DNA from: a virus
IMG/VR virus record: IMGVR_UViG_3300013102_000033
Coordinates: 1 to 63,207 of that record
Direction: 5' to 3' (one strand)
DNA length: 63,207 nucleotides
The position numbers and the translations under genes are program-made. Under the pieces are notes generated by a model, which was given only the letters and a program-made list of their open reading frames with translations, had not been told where the DNA came from and did not search any database. Positions 40,851 to 50,113 of the stretch are shown in pieces; the stretch's first letter is position 1, and the number at the start of each line of letters is the position of its first letter.

Positions 40851-43800
40851 TTAGCCCCTCCCTTTACGTTCGTCCTCTTGTACTCTTATTACATTCAATT
40901 TTCTTTCCAACTCTTTAAGCGCTCTGTCATCTGCAACTAGTGTATGGACGTACATTATAGGTCTCATGTCGCCTCCGCCGCTTCCGCCACCAGAGTAGGT
41001 TACTTGCTCACCCATCATAGAAGCCAAGTCGCTTGCTACAGCTTTACTGAACGGTTTCATGTAAGCAGAGTTTTCAAGAGGTATTACGGCTTCTCGTTTA
41101 TTGCCTTCACCGATACGAACCAGCTGATCTTGATCGACGATACCACCAGTCTCAAGGGCAGCTAAACCAGCTAACGACCAACCGCCTGTAAACGGTGCTA
41201 ATGCAATTGCTCCACCTACAACACCGACAGTTATTGCAGCAGGTACTGCCCAGCTCTTATTCCTGTCATACCAAGCACCCATACTTACTGTGGCACCCTT
41301 AATGCTATCATCGATATTATCAGCGAAGCCCCCAAGAGCCTGCCCAGCAGCGGTCGCAAGATTTTTAAGCCAGCCCCAAGCTGCTTTGGCACCTTCTGCA
41401 ACCGTTCTTACAAAGCCCTTAGCCCATTCAGTAACTCCATCAGCCGAACCCTGGAAGAAAGCGTTTAAAGCGCTCCAGCCATTATTACCAAGTACATTCA
41501 TTGCCTTTGACGCAGAGTTTGCTACATCAGCGAATACTGTACTAATTGCAACGCCCCACTTAGCTGTCCATGAGCTTGTGTCATTTAAGAATGAAGCCCA
41601 TGAAGTTGATGTGGCCGTTATGAATTCACCGAACAAAGTATTGGATTGACCAAGCGCCCCAGCGATAACTGTACCAACGTTATTAGCCCAAGTAGTGATA
41701 TTCTCACCAGTCTTAGTTGCCCAGCTAGATAGTGAAGTTTGAACAGCTGTTGACCAATCAGTGAATAACGTTTCAACAGAAGTTCTCCAGCTTGAGAACG
41801 TTGCGTTAGTAGCTGTTTTCCACTTAGCAAGAGAATTACCGAAGTCTGTGGCCCAACCAGTGACAGTAGTATTGATAGCTGTTCTCCAGCCAGCGAATAC
41901 AGCTGCTACAGCAGTAGACCATGTAGAGAATGTCAATCCAGACGTAGTGCTCCAAGTAGTGAAGGCTGTGCCGATGTCAGTTGCCCATGTTGTCACAGTG
42001 CTCTTTATATTGGTAGCCCATGTACTAAATGTCGTGTTTACTTTACCACGCCATGTCTCAAACGCTGCTGCAGTTACAGCAACCCATGTAGCAATGGAAA
42101 TGCCGGTACCAAGCGTGGCTTCACCGATTTTGTCTACCAGCACTTTAGTCCAGGCTGTTACGTCCTCAATGATATCCACTCTTAATTGATCAAAGCCGAG
42201 TGTTAAATCTCCGACGAAGTCTACGATACTAGATGCAGCCAGTATTGTTGCAGTTCCTATTGCATCTACAATCTTTGTAGTCCATTCTGTAACGCTCTGT
42301 ATAATGTCGACATAGAGCTGTGAGAATGCGGCACCTGTATTTTTGGCGAAGTCACCTATCTTAACGTTTATGCCGTCAAAGATAGATTTCAAACCATCGA
42401 TCGCTGTACCCAGTCCATTTACAAAGCCGGTCACAGCATTAAAGGCCGCGCCAAGACCTGTTAGTACTCCAGCCGCTACTGCAGCTCCTGCCATAGCGTT
42501 AGCGAACGCATTACCGAAGTTTACGGCAACTTGTGTTGCATCAAGCAAGAATCCTTTGATAGCATTTAGAGGTACTTCAAATGCTAATACTGGGAACGAA
42601 GGCAGTGTAGGCCATTGGAAATCAGTGAACCATTTCTTAAGATTCTTAAGTAATGGAGGCATCTGATCGTCTCCGTCACCACCGCCGAGATTAGGTGTTG
42701 GAAGCTCAGGAATGCTGATGTCACCTGGTTTAAAGTCTAAGTCCATTCCTGGTAAAGAGCCTATACCGTCAAGGCCACTAGCAACATCATCAAGTTTATC
42801 TGGTATCTGATAAAGTTCATCAAAGGAAGCTACAAACTTCTCATCTACCTTCTTACCTGCTTTGTCTGCAGCTTTACCAGTGTCTTCCAGTCCTTCACCA
42901 ACACCGGACAAATTCTTATCTATGTTATCAAAGAAATCGTCATAGTCTTCTTTAGCACTGTCAAGGTCCTTACCGTCAGCAGGTGTGAATATCCCACTCG
43001 TATCCATGCCGACTAGCTTATTCAGTCTTGACATAACACCATCAAGCCAAGCTGATGCAGTCTTACTTGACATTGCTAATCCTATCAGTGCCGCAGCAAC
43101 TACGGTTATTAGCATGATGATTTTATTCTTGGATATGACAAGTGTTAGCGTAGCTATTGCCTTAGACAGCGTAGTAACAGCTGTAGCAACGAATGAACAC
43201 AAGGCACCAAGTCTTGTAACCTGCCATAAGAACATCAAAGCTTTTGCGGCTGTATTTGCTACTAATAGTGTTAATAGTGCCGCAGCGAATATACGCACTG
43301 CAGGGCTTACTCTCATTATTTCTGATACAACAACGGCTATTTGATGAATGAAATTAGCTATTAATGGTATAGCAACACCGAACGCTCTTATGAAAGTAGT
43401 TCCTACCATTTGTACTACAGGCTTGAAAGCATTATGCAACATACCAAGACTCTTGCCTATAGACATTATACCACCGGCCATAGAGCGTAAAGCAGTCTGT
43501 AGTTGTGGAGGTACAAAATGTTCAAACATACCGCCTAAGCCTTGCTTAGTTATTACAGCGCGAGCTGTTTCTAATGTGTCGTATATTTTTCTTACAAAGT
43601 TATTCAGGGCATTGTAAGGGCCGACAAAGGCTTGTTCACCAATTATGGACAAGTTATCTTTGATATTAGCCCACATGCCAGTAAGAGTTTCTTCACTTAT
43701 GCGCTTAGCTGCGCCTTGATATTTCTGCAGGCCTTTAAGTATAGCCGCTATACCTATGTCAGCGGGTATCTTAAGCTTACCGATCATTTTCATTTGATCG

Positions 43801-44456
43801 CCGGTAAGTCCGAGTTGTTCCTGCAGTATTTTGTAGATAGGTATATTAGCATTCGCTAACTGACGCAATTCCTGCCCTGCAAGGTAACCTTGTGTATTGA
43901 TCTGGCCTAATGCAATTACGATACGGTTAAGTTCGTCACCGGTACCGCCAGCAGCTGCAGTGGCATCTACAAGGGTTTGCATGACGTTAAGTATGGATTT
44001 AGACTGGAAACCCATGGCCATTAACTTTCTGGACAAGTCAATAGATTGCGCAGTAGAGAAAGGTGTAGTGGCGGCAAAGTCTTGCATAACAGCTACAAAG
44101 TCAGAGGCTTTCTCAGCAGTGCCTAAGAAGTATTCCATGGATACTTGAGCTACTTGCATCTGATTAGAAAACTCTACCAAAGAGCTTACAGCAGACTCAA
44201 TAGCCTGTACACCTTGATAGAACACTTGCGCTATGACAATGCCGCTTACAATTCGGTTAACATCTTTAAAGCTGTTAGCCAATCTGTTAGCGGCGTTTGC
44301 CGAGTTATTTAAGTTACCTTGCGCGCCAGGTCCAAACGCACTGCTCATTTGTTGGCCAGCTGATTTCAATGATGTAACAGCACCTGCTAAAGCTTTTGTA
44401 AAGCCGGTAGTCACCATATTCAAACTAGCTTGTATCACACCAGCATTAAAGGCCAT
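40851..44456 (-). CDS. Tape measure protein
   Basis: 1201 residues, the longest gene. The conserved tape-measure domain is at 90-230 (VSMEYFLGTAEKASDFVAVM, TTPFSTAQSIDLSRKLMAMG, GYLAGQELRQLANANIPIYK). Central hydrophobic segments (around 380-460 and 600-680) are likely membrane-insertion helices. Residues ~780-960 contain a tandem W-repeat of roughly 11 residues (FxxWxTxVxTxF). Sets tail length and helps DNA entry. It follows the chaperone frameshift pair as expected. Confidence 0.93.
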   Translation of the reverse strand: MAFNAGVIQASLNMVTTGFTKALAGAVTSLKSAGQQMSSAFGPGAQGNLNNSANAANRLANSFKDVNRIVSGIVIAQVFYQGVQAIESAVSSLVEFSNQMQVAQVSMEYFLGTAEKASDFVAVMQDFAATTPFSTAQSIDLSRKLMAMGFQSKSILNVMQTLVDATAAAGGTGDELNRIVIALGQINTQGYLAGQELRQLANANIPIYKILQEQLGLTGDQMKMIGKLKIPADIGIAAILKGLQKYQGAAKRISEETLTGMWANIKDNLSIIGEQAFVGPYNALNNFVRKIYDTLETARAVITKQGLGGMFEHFVPPQLQTALRSMAGGIMSIGKSLGMLHNAFKPVVQMVGTTFIRAFGVAIPLIANFIHQIAVVVSEIMRVSPAVRIFAAALLTLLVANTAAKALMFLWQVTRLGALCSFVATAVTTLSKAIATLTLVISKNKIIMLITVVAAALIGLAMSSKTASAWLDGVMSRLNKLVGMDTSGIFTPADGKDLDSAKEDYDDFFDNIDKNLSGVGEGLEDTGKAADKAGKKVDEKFVASFDELYQIPDKLDDVASGLDGIGSLPGMDLDFKPGDISIPELPTPNLGGGDGDDQMPPLLKNLKKWFTDFQWPTLPSFPVLAFEVPLNAIKGFLLDATQVAVNFGNAFANAMAGAAVAAGVLTGLGAAFNAVTGFVNGLGTAIDGLKSIFDGINVKIGDFAKNTGAAFSQLYVDIIQSVTEWTTKIVDAIGTATILAASSIVDFVGDLTLGFDQLRVDIIEDVTAWTKVLVDKIGEATLGTGISIATWVAVTAAAFETWRGKVNTTFSTWATNIKSTVTTWATDIGTAFTTWSTTSGLTFSTWSTAVAAVFAGWRTAINTTVTGWATDFGNSLAKWKTATNATFSSWRTSVETLFTDWSTAVQTSLSSWATKTGENITTWANNVGTVIAGALGQSNTLFGEFITATSTSWASFLNDTSSWTAKWGVAISTVFADVANSASKAMNVLGNNGWSALNAFFQGSADGVTEWAKGFVRTVAEGAKAAWGWLKNLATAAGQALGGFADNIDDSIKGATVSMGAWYDRNKSWAVPAAITVGVVGGAIALAPFTGGWSLAGLAALETGGIVDQDQLVRIGEGNKREAVIPLENSAYMKPFSKAVASDLASMMGEQVTYSGGGSGGGDMRPIMYVHTLVADDRALKELERKLNVIRVQEDERKGRG

Positions 44457-44471
44457 CAGTACATCTCCTTT

Positions 44472-45124
44472 CTACATCACCTGATCTATGAAACCTTGCT
44501 TAGGTGTGTTTTTGTCTTTGCCAGCACCATTAAGCCGGTAATGTACTTTTAGCAGTTCGTTCATTTTACGTGGTGTCATTCTCCAAAACATCTTTTCATC
44601 TCTATTCAATATTACTGTAGCCACATACAGAAGTAGAGGCCAATCCCATTCATCATCTGTAGGAGTGGCCTCTTCAACTGCGTGGCTTATACGTTTTTTG
44701 CTTGCTCAGCCTTTTCTTCATCTGTAAGTGCAACAGCAGCAACACCATCAGGTACTGTAGAAACAACAGTTGCTTGCTGTTCAGGCTGTACGAGCGATTG
44801 CGTCATAGCGCCGTTGATGAGTGTACCAAGCTTTTCAATGTCCTGTGCACCCAACCAAGAACCAACTTGTCTGCGCGTTATGTTGTATTTGATAGGCTCA
44901 CCAGTGACTTCATCAATAACCGCTTCATCATGGATAAGGCCTGCCCACAACATATCTCTAGCAGCAACAACGGACCCACTTTGCAGCTTAGTCATGGCAG
45001 TATCTACTGAGCCATAAATAAGTTCAAGTTCAGCAAAGGAATTGAGGTCATATAGAATTGTACGCTGTCTGCCACCAAGGTCCACAACTATTTTTGGTGT
45101 TTTAACTGCTTGTACTTTACTCAT
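44472..45124 (-). CDS. Tail assembly chaperone GT fusion (-1 frameshift product)
   Basis: Reading through the slippery site at 44693-44699 in the -1 frame extends the 145-residue G protein by 73 residues (continuing RISHAVEEATPTDDEWDW...) to a stop at 44472, giving about 217 residues. The extension has the tryptophan-rich, DEWDWPLL... NELLKVHYRL character of T domains of Gram-positive phage chaperones. The fusion coats the tape measure during tail assembly. Confidence 0.85.
44687..45124 (-). CDS. Tail assembly chaperone G protein
   Basis: 145 residues from the ATG at 45124, nine bases after GGAGG. KIVVDLGGRQRTILYDLNSF, AELELIYGSVDTAM and the IKYNITRRQVGSWLGAQD block are typical of the tail chaperone gene between major tail protein and tape measure. 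Its stop lies just past the slippery sequence. Confidence 0.88.
   Translation of the reverse strand: MSKVQAVKTPKIVVDLGGRQRTILYDLNSFAELELIYGSVDTAMTKLQSGSVVAARDMLWAGLIHDEAVIDEVTGEPIKYNITRRQVGSWLGAQDIEKLGTLINGAMTQSLVQPEQQATVVSTVPDGVAAVALTDEEKAEQAKNV
44693..44699 (-). promoter_or_regulatory. Programmed -1 ribosomal frameshift site
   Basis: Minus strand heptamer A AAA AAC in the correct phase (codons GCA AAA AAC GTA TAA). Backing up one base joins the G frame to a 73-codon open frame. The site lies two codons before the G stop, as in many phage G/GT pairs. Confidence 0.85.
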
Positions 45125-45146
45125 TTTATTTTCCTCCAATTTATTT

Positions 45147-45172
45147 GGCGCACTGCTTTTTGACAGTGCGCC
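45147..45172. terminator. Strong hairpin between major tail protein and chaperone genes
   Basis: Perfect 9-bp stem GGCGCACTG / CAGTGCGCC with an 8-base loop. The T-run (TTATTTTT) follows on the plus strand; on the coding strand there is none. Likely an mRNA-stabilising or partial-termination structure that keeps tail-tube protein levels above the downstream genes. Confidence 0.6.
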
Positions 45173-45181
45173 TTATTTTTA

Positions 45182-46078
45182 CTAAGCAGTAGTGAAGGCG
45201 GCAATCTTAGGTGCAACCAGTTGAATACCGTTAACGCCCTTTACATTCGCAGACACAATTGATGTGTACTGAGATGCTGCAGAAAGGTTAGCAGTAGACT
45301 TAAAGGTTACAACCTTTTTACTGCCACTAATAGTAAGTGTACCAGGGACAAGCGAACCATCGGAAGTCTTGATAACCGAGAAGTTTTCAATGGTCGCAGT
45401 AGAGTTAAGAATTTCTTTGTCGAAGGTCCACACCACAGAAGCAGTAACAGGTACAGCAGTAGCGGCAGCTGCCGGAGCAACCGATACGGAAGGAGCCACT
45501 GTATCTACAGTACCTGTACCGTAAGGGCCGTTAAACCAAGCCGCACCTTGAGATGGAGCGTAGTCCAGGGAATCTTCATCAATCTGTCTTTCCCACTGAT
45601 CATCACATTCGCGCTTAACGAACGAAGCAGATGCAGTAGGGGTTTGGAAGTTGATGGAGTCACCTTTAGTTTCATTGGCCTGCTCAGGAAGTGCGAACTT
45701 ACCTTTAAGCAACCAAGTGTAACGATATCGACCGTTAGACTTAAGGGACTTATAACCAACAGCCAACCAAGGAGGCACGTCACTGGACTTACGGATCAGT
45801 ACACCGTTTTCCATAGTATGACCGAATAGCTCAGCTTGCTGTTCAAGAGAAATATCGGCTACGTTTACTTCCAAGCCAATTTCACCGATTGTAGAAGCTG
45901 TTTCGTAAGGACCGTTTTCTGCGAACAATGTAGCGTTTGCAGAGTTAGGGTTTACGTTAGCAGAGATCAAACCGGGAATACGGTTAACTGCACCGTATGT
46001 AGCAAGGCCTTCGGTAGGGTCTTCCAAAAGTAATGCATACACAAAATTGGATACACCAATTTGTACACCTTTAGCCAT
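45182..46078 (-). CDS. Major tail tube protein with C-terminal Ig-like domain
   Basis: 298 residues. Residues 1-190 read as a tail-tube fold of Gram-positive siphophages (GVSNFVYALLLEDPTEGLAT, TASTIGEIGLEVNVADISLE, the RYRYTWLLKGKFA segment). Residues 200-298 are a Big-type Ig domain (APSVSVAPAAAATAVPVTAS VVWTFDKEI ... YTSIVSANVKGVNG) that would decorate the tube surface. AGGAGG before the ATG. Confidence 0.85.
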   Translation of the reverse strand: MAKGVQIGVSNFVYALLLEDPTEGLATYGAVNRIPGLISANVNPNSANATLFAENGPYETASTIGEIGLEVNVADISLEQQAELFGHTMENGVLIRKSSDVPPWLAVGYKSLKSNGRYRYTWLLKGKFALPEQANETKGDSINFQTPTASASFVKRECDDQWERQIDEDSLDYAPSQGAAWFNGPYGTGTVDTVAPSVSVAPAAAATAVPVTASVVWTFDKEILNSTATIENFSVIKTSDGSLVPGTLTISGSKKVVTFKSTANLSAASQYTSIVSANVKGVNGIQLVAPKIAAFTTA

Positions 46079-46090
46079 TTTGCAAACCTC

Positions 46091-46471
46091 CTAATCAGAA
46101 AATGTTGTTACCAATATGTTAAAGCAATAGTACACCATTTCTTTCTCAGTCTTAAGTTTGAATGGTGGTTGCTTGATATATATAAGCGACCATCTGTCAA
46201 CTGTAAGGTTGAGAATACCATCTTCAGTTTCCAGAGAATGATGCAACTCTCTAGCCTTAAGTTTTGCAGCGGTCGCGGATTTGTCTCTTGCAACAACCTG
46301 AATATTTCTGGAGGCACCGGCAACTTGTGGAAGCGCCCCAGCTCCTTCATACTCATAGATTATGACTGCAAAGTCTTTGGTTTCGGGAGAGGCATCTCGA
46401 AATATCTGATCTACAGTAGCAAGTCCCTTAGAGACAAAATACGACTGGAAGTCTTCTATTAAGTCAGCCAT
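46091..46471 (-). CDS. Tail terminator / minor capsid-like protein
   Basis: 126 residues from the ATG at 46471 after AGGAGG. DLIEDFQSYFVSKGLATVDQ, FAVIIYEYEGAG and SRNIQVVARDKSATAAK match the family annotated as phage minor capsid/tail completion protein in Gram-positive phages. Sits just upstream of the tail tube gene, the usual tail-terminator place. Confidence 0.7.
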   Translation of the reverse strand: MADLIEDFQSYFVSKGLATVDQIFRDASPETKDFAVIIYEYEGAGALPQVAGASRNIQVVARDKSATAAKLKARELHHSLETEDGILNLTVDRWSLIYIKQPPFKLKTEKEMVYYCFNILVTTFSD

Positions 46472-46481
46472 TTGTAACCTC

Positions 46482-46907
46482 CTACCAACCAACTTCACTT
46501 TTAAGAACATCTGCAATCTTAGCCCCAAATTTTAACTGGTAGCTAGCAACAGGTCTTTCCAAGAACTTAGCATTACCATTGGTATGCTTAGCAGATAAGT
46601 CCTCATGCACTACAACCATGTACTCAGAGGCTCTTCTGCCAGTCTTAGGATTGACTGGGTCATTATTTCCTCCATAGCCGAATTGTGCCGTGAAGTTTTT
46701 AGACTTACCGATGACTCTTGAAAAAGCACTTGAAGCAAGCGTGGCTGTTTCTTTTGGAACTTGCTTTAAAGAGTCAGCCATGATTTCTTCCACAGCTGCT
46801 ATAGTGGCTTTTTTAGTGCCGCGTTCAACTCTTCTTAGCAGTACTTCCAAGTTACGTTCGAATTTGGTGTAGTCAATATTAAACGATGCGCGTCCGCCTC
46901 TAGCCAC
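46482..46907 (-). CDS. HK97 gp10-like head-tail protein
   Basis: 141 residues, GTG start after GGTGGTG. Basic helix KFERNLEVLLRRVERGTKKA, then beta segments with EYMVVVHEDLSAKHTNGNAK, FLERPV, the pattern of HK97-gp10 family connectors. Links head and tail. Confidence 0.75.
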   Translation of the reverse strand: MARGGRASFNIDYTKFERNLEVLLRRVERGTKKATIAAVEEIMADSLKQVPKETATLASSAFSRVIGKSKNFTAQFGYGGNNDPVNPKTGRRASEYMVVVHEDLSAKHTNGNAKFLERPVASYQLKFGAKIADVLKSEVGW

Positions 46908-47221
46908 TAGATGTTCACCACCCAGATACTTTTCTTACCGCCTTCATAGTAAGCGTTAAGTGAAAGTATCGTATAATCTTCGTTCTCAAAGACTATTACA
47001 TCCTTGTGACCGACATTGTAGATAGTGTCCACATAAAGCGTAGTATTGGATATTTTTTCCTCACCGTCTCTAGTAACCACAGTTTTGACTTCGGCTGATG
47101 GATAGCACAAAGCCTCAACCAACGGCCCGTACTCTTTGTCTAACGCAGTGTTCTCTCCAATGAATGGTCTGATCTCGAAAGGAACATTAGCCCATCTTTT
47201 CAATGAGCTATACATTGTCAT
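46907..47221 (-). CDS. Head closure / minor capsid protein
   Basis: 104 residues, small beta-barrel pattern (ISNTTLYVDTIYNVGHKDVI, VFENEDYTILSLNAYY). Stop and start overlap the gp10-like gene as TAGTG. Head-tail connection role inferred from position and size. Confidence 0.65.
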   Translation of the reverse strand: MTMYSSLKRWANVPFEIRPFIGENTALDKEYGPLVEALCYPSAEVKTVVTRDGEEKISNTTLYVDTIYNVGHKDVIVFENEDYTILSLNAYYEGGKKSIWVVNI

Positions 47222-47561
47222 GCATTCCTATTCCAAAGATTGGTTTCACACATGGAGGGGATGGAAAGCCTGCGGAAGTCGTTAGAGATTTGAAGTACTT
47301 GACTCTATCTACAAAGTAGTTGAGTCTAGCGGTCGGGTCTTGAGATTGAGGTCCAAGGGACTTTTTAATTTCCCTGCTAAACAAATCTGCCGCCTTACTG
47401 AACAGATGGTACATGCGATAGTTATGATCGCTGTACTCAGCAAGAATGAAGTTAATTTCTCCATCTTGTAGTATAGGTTCCGCCTCAACCGTGTCGGAGA
47501 TTAAAAACCTGTACTTATCCAGTTCAGATGCAGAAGGGTCACCTGAGTAAGTCCAAGGCAT
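47208..47561 (-). CDS. Head-tail adaptor protein
   Basis: 117 residues. DKYRFLISDTVEAEPILQDG, EINFILAEY followed by a helix resembles the helical adaptor (gp6-like) proteins that sit under the portal. AAGGTG precedes the ATG. Overlaps the next gene by 14 bases. Confidence 0.7.
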   Translation of the reverse strand: MPWTYSGDPSASELDKYRFLISDTVEAEPILQDGEINFILAEYSDHNYRMYHLFSKAADLFSREIKKSLGPQSQDPTARLNYFVDRVKYFKSLTTSAGFPSPPCVKPIFGIGMHDNV

Positions 47562-47574
47562 TTATATCACCTTC

Positions 47575-47970
47575 TTAAGTGGTTTTAGGCGCTGTAGTTG
47601 GCTTCTTAACTTCAGGAGCTTTTACAGCTTCTTTAGCCTTTTTAGCTTCTTCTTCAGCTGCAGCTTTATCGGCTGCTTCTTTAGCTTCAGCTTCTTTCTG
47701 AGCAGTACGGTCAAGGTCTTCGATGTAAGCAAGCTCTTCAGCCGTCACAATAAGGAACCCCTCATCAAAACGCGCCTTAGCTTCTTCACCCTGCTTATGC
47801 AAAAGGTATTCAGACACATGATCGACGTTGTGCTCATCAACTTCTACGATCTTGCCTTCATTTACCTTTGTTCTATACAAACGAATTGCTGCAAGGTCTG
47901 TAATAACAGTCCCTGCAGCATAGAATACACCGTTTGTTTTGAACGGGTGTTTTACAACACTAATCGACAA
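47575..47970 (-). CDS. Head accessory protein with uncertain start
   Basis: About 131 residues. HPFKTNGVFYAAGTVITDLA, AIRLYRTKVNEGKIVEVDE is a small domain seen in phage head-region proteins; a charged alanine/lysine/glutamate helix and PTTAPKTT tail follow. No ATG or ribosome-binding site exists where the domain begins; a TTG at 47970 inside the capsid 3' end is the best start. A +1 frameshift from the capsid gene would also reach this frame. Confidence 0.55.
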   Translation of the reverse strand: MSISVVKHPFKTNGVFYAAGTVITDLAAIRLYRTKVNEGKIVEVDEHNVDHVSEYLLHKQGEEAKARFDEGFLIVTAEELAYIEDLDRTAQKEAEAKEAADKAAAEEEAKKAKEAVKAPEVKKPTTAPKTT

Positions 47971-48937
47971 TGTTGACGAAGAAGACGCCAAGGTCTTGAG
48001 CAATGACCTTTGCATCAAATGCAATCTCACCCTCGATACGTTCAGTACCAAGACCAAGAAGGTCGATTGGCAGACGCACGATACGGTTACCAAAAGCACC
48101 AGAACCAAGCAAGCCAGTCCATGTGAAGATGTAACCAGCAGAAGGCTTCTTCAAGGCAGGACGTGGGTTAACATAGCACAGAAGCATATGCTTACCCATG
48201 ATGAAGTCGATGTCATCTGCCGCGCCTTGGTTAGCAGAGTTAACTACGCCCCAAGCAACGTACACATTATCAACTTCAAACAGTGCGGCCAGCAAGTCAG
48301 CGGTTACGATACCTTTTTCAGTGTACTTGATACGGTCCAAGATATCCTCATGGTTTTTCAACGCATAGAATACTTCAGGTCCAAGCACAGTTGTATTCGG
48401 TTTGAAACCAGTCTGGCTCGCCATACCTACGATTTCAGCTGCAATTACTTTTACAGGATCGGAAGCCGGTAGATTGAACTTGATTACTTGGTTAGCAGAA
48501 GGCGCAGATGCTACACCAGTGATTTCACGCGTCCAAATACCTTGTTTGAAGTATTTGTTAGCCCACTGCGTTTCACGTCTGATAAGCATCTTCTGTGTAA
48601 CGAAGTCATTAGCATCCTTGTCAGCATCAAGCGGATCATCATAGTTAGCACGATCTTGCTCGTTAACGTCCTTGTGGAATGCGTGTACTCTGCAGTAGTA
48701 CGGAGTGTCTGTCTCAACAGCGTAGTCGCCGCCAGCAGATTCGGTTGCGGCTCCACGAACACGAGCCTCATCACGGAAGAAGTCGCCCTTGTTGTACTTG
48801 AAGTACACATCGGATTGTTTCTTAACCGGAATTTTAGGGAACACCTTATCAGCGATGAACGAGGATTCATCCTGCATGTATGCTACGGACATATTTGTCA
48901 GGGCTTTGTCAATATGAGCAGTCTGTCTTGTAGGCAT
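47960..48937 (-). CDS. Major capsid protein
   Basis: 325 residues. Follows scaffold and decoration genes and precedes connectors, the standard capsid position. NTTVLGPEVFYALKNHEDIL, DRIKYTEKGIV, and DNVYVAWGVVNSANQGAADD, FIMGKHMLLCYVNPRP are the conserved blocks of an HK97-fold capsid family of Gram-positive phages and prophages. No N-terminal delta domain is needed because a separate scaffold exists. AAAGGAG before the ATG. Confidence 0.88.
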   Translation of the reverse strand: MPTRQTAHIDKALTNMSVAYMQDESSFIADKVFPKIPVKKQSDVYFKYNKGDFFRDEARVRGAATESAGGDYAVETDTPYYCRVHAFHKDVNEQDRANYDDPLDADKDANDFVTQKMLIRRETQWANKYFKQGIWTREITGVASAPSANQVIKFNLPASDPVKVIAAEIVGMASQTGFKPNTTVLGPEVFYALKNHEDILDRIKYTEKGIVTADLLAALFEVDNVYVAWGVVNSANQGAADDIDFIMGKHMLLCYVNPRPALKKPSAGYIFTWTGLLGSGAFGNRIVRLPIDLLGLGTERIEGEIAFDAKVIAQDLGVFFVNIVD

Positions 48938-48960
48938 TGAATATTCGACTCCTTTCTAAA

Positions 48961-49305
48961 TTAGATTTTAACGGAGATTAACTCACCGATAGCTTTTGAC
49001 GCAGTAATAGTGACACCGGCTTGCACACCTGTAGAAGCAGGAGTGGCGATAGCCTTACCATTAAGATCAGAAGCTACCGATACACCAGCAGCAAGAATAG
49101 CGGCGGCTTCAACGATAACAATGCCGTCAGCGATTTCAAGCACTTCACCAGACTTAGTCTGGTTCATGGATGCGCCAACTACAAGAGCGTTTGCACCAGC
49201 TTGAATGCCTTGCTCGGTTGCATTAATGGCTACAAAGCGTCTACGTGCAACTACTCCGCCAGCCTCAGCACTAAAGCGCAGATTAGGAATTTCATAAGCG
49301 GACAT
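48961..49305 (-). CDS. Capsid decoration protein (DUF2190-like)
   Basis: 114 residues, alanine/glycine/valine-rich beta protein (GGVVARRRFVAINATEQGIQ, ADGIVIVEAAAILAAGVSVA, SDLNGKAIAT) matching the DUF2190/capsid cement family. AAGGAG before the ATG; sits just before the capsid gene. Stabilises the expanded head. Confidence 0.82.
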   Translation of the reverse strand: MSAYEIPNLRFSAEAGGVVARRRFVAINATEQGIQAGANALVVGASMNQTKSGEVLEIADGIVIVEAAAILAAGVSVASDLNGKAIATPASTGVQAGVTITASKAIGELISVKI

Positions 49306-50102
49306 TAGTTATTCACTCCTTTCATGTACTCTCTGTAGAGTTCAGGCTGCTCTTGGATAACAGCAGACACAGCTCTCTCTTGAGTGATGTTACGTTCACG
49401 CGCAACGTCTGTAGCACGCTTTTCAATCTTTGCCCAAGCAGCGTCTGCGTCAGTAGAGCCAGCAGCAGCTTTATCTTTGCTCTTTCCGACTTCTTCGAAA
49501 TTGACAGATTCTTCAATGGCTTTGTTAGCCGCTGTAAGAATTGCAATAACAGCAGGAGAGGCGCTCTTGCAAACTTCAACAAGTTCAGCTTCTTCAACCG
49601 GAATAGATTTCAGATTAGCCGCCTTAGCTACAGCCTCATCAATGATCGCTTTTTCAGCGGCTGCCTTTGCGACTGTTTCTGCTGCAATCTTCTGCTCGTT
49701 GAGCTTTTTGAACATGGCCTGAACAGCCGGGTCCATAGACTTAATGACTTCTTCAAAATCAGGCTCAGTAGTGGTTGTAGCCGCCTCCAGAGTTTTGATC
49801 TTGCTTTTCATCACTTCGCCTTCATCAAAGGCAGATTGGAACTTACCTTCTGCAGCTGCTTTTTCTTGCTTAGCTTTTTCAAGCTCTTCAGCAGTTTCAG
49901 CCGGAACTTCAGACTTAGCTTTAGCCATTGCGCCGCGAATTACTTCAGCGTCTGCAGTGTCCATCTTTGCAAGGATTTCATCATAGTTCATAATGGTCTT
50001 ATGCTCCTTTCTCTTATAGAGTGCAATAAAGGCCTCAGAGTTGTCGCCAACGTCAACGAGGTCAACTCTATCGACCTCAAGATCAATTACAAAGTTGGGC
50101 AT
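49305..50102 (-). CDS. Scaffold protein
   Basis: 265 residues from the ATG at 50102 after GGGGGTG. The N-terminal 37 residues (IDLEVDRVDLVDVGDNSEAF IALYKRKEHK) look like a separate small segment; the rest is a long acidic/alanine-rich coiled-coil (EELEKAKQEKAAAEGKFQSA) typical of scaffolds, ending in helices. An internal ATG (MNYDEILAKMD) with AAAGGAG 12 bases upstream may produce a shorter form. Directs capsid assembly and is removed by the protease next to it. Confidence 0.75.
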   Translation of the reverse strand: MPNFVIDLEVDRVDLVDVGDNSEAFIALYKRKEHKTIMNYDEILAKMDTADAEVIRGAMAKAKSEVPAETAEELEKAKQEKAAAEGKFQSAFDEGEVMKSKIKTLEAATTTTEPDFEEVIKSMDPAVQAMFKKLNEQKIAAETVAKAAAEKAIIDEAVAKAANLKSIPVEEAELVEVCKSASPAVIAILTAANKAIEESVNFEEVGKSKDKAAAGSTDADAAWAKIEKRATDVARERNITQERAVSAVIQEQPELYREYMKGVNN

Positions 50103-50113
50103 GGTTTGCACCC

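Noticed and set aside
47939-48472. 177-codon plus-strand open frame
   Set aside because: Antisense to the major capsid gene; composition is that of a shadow frame.
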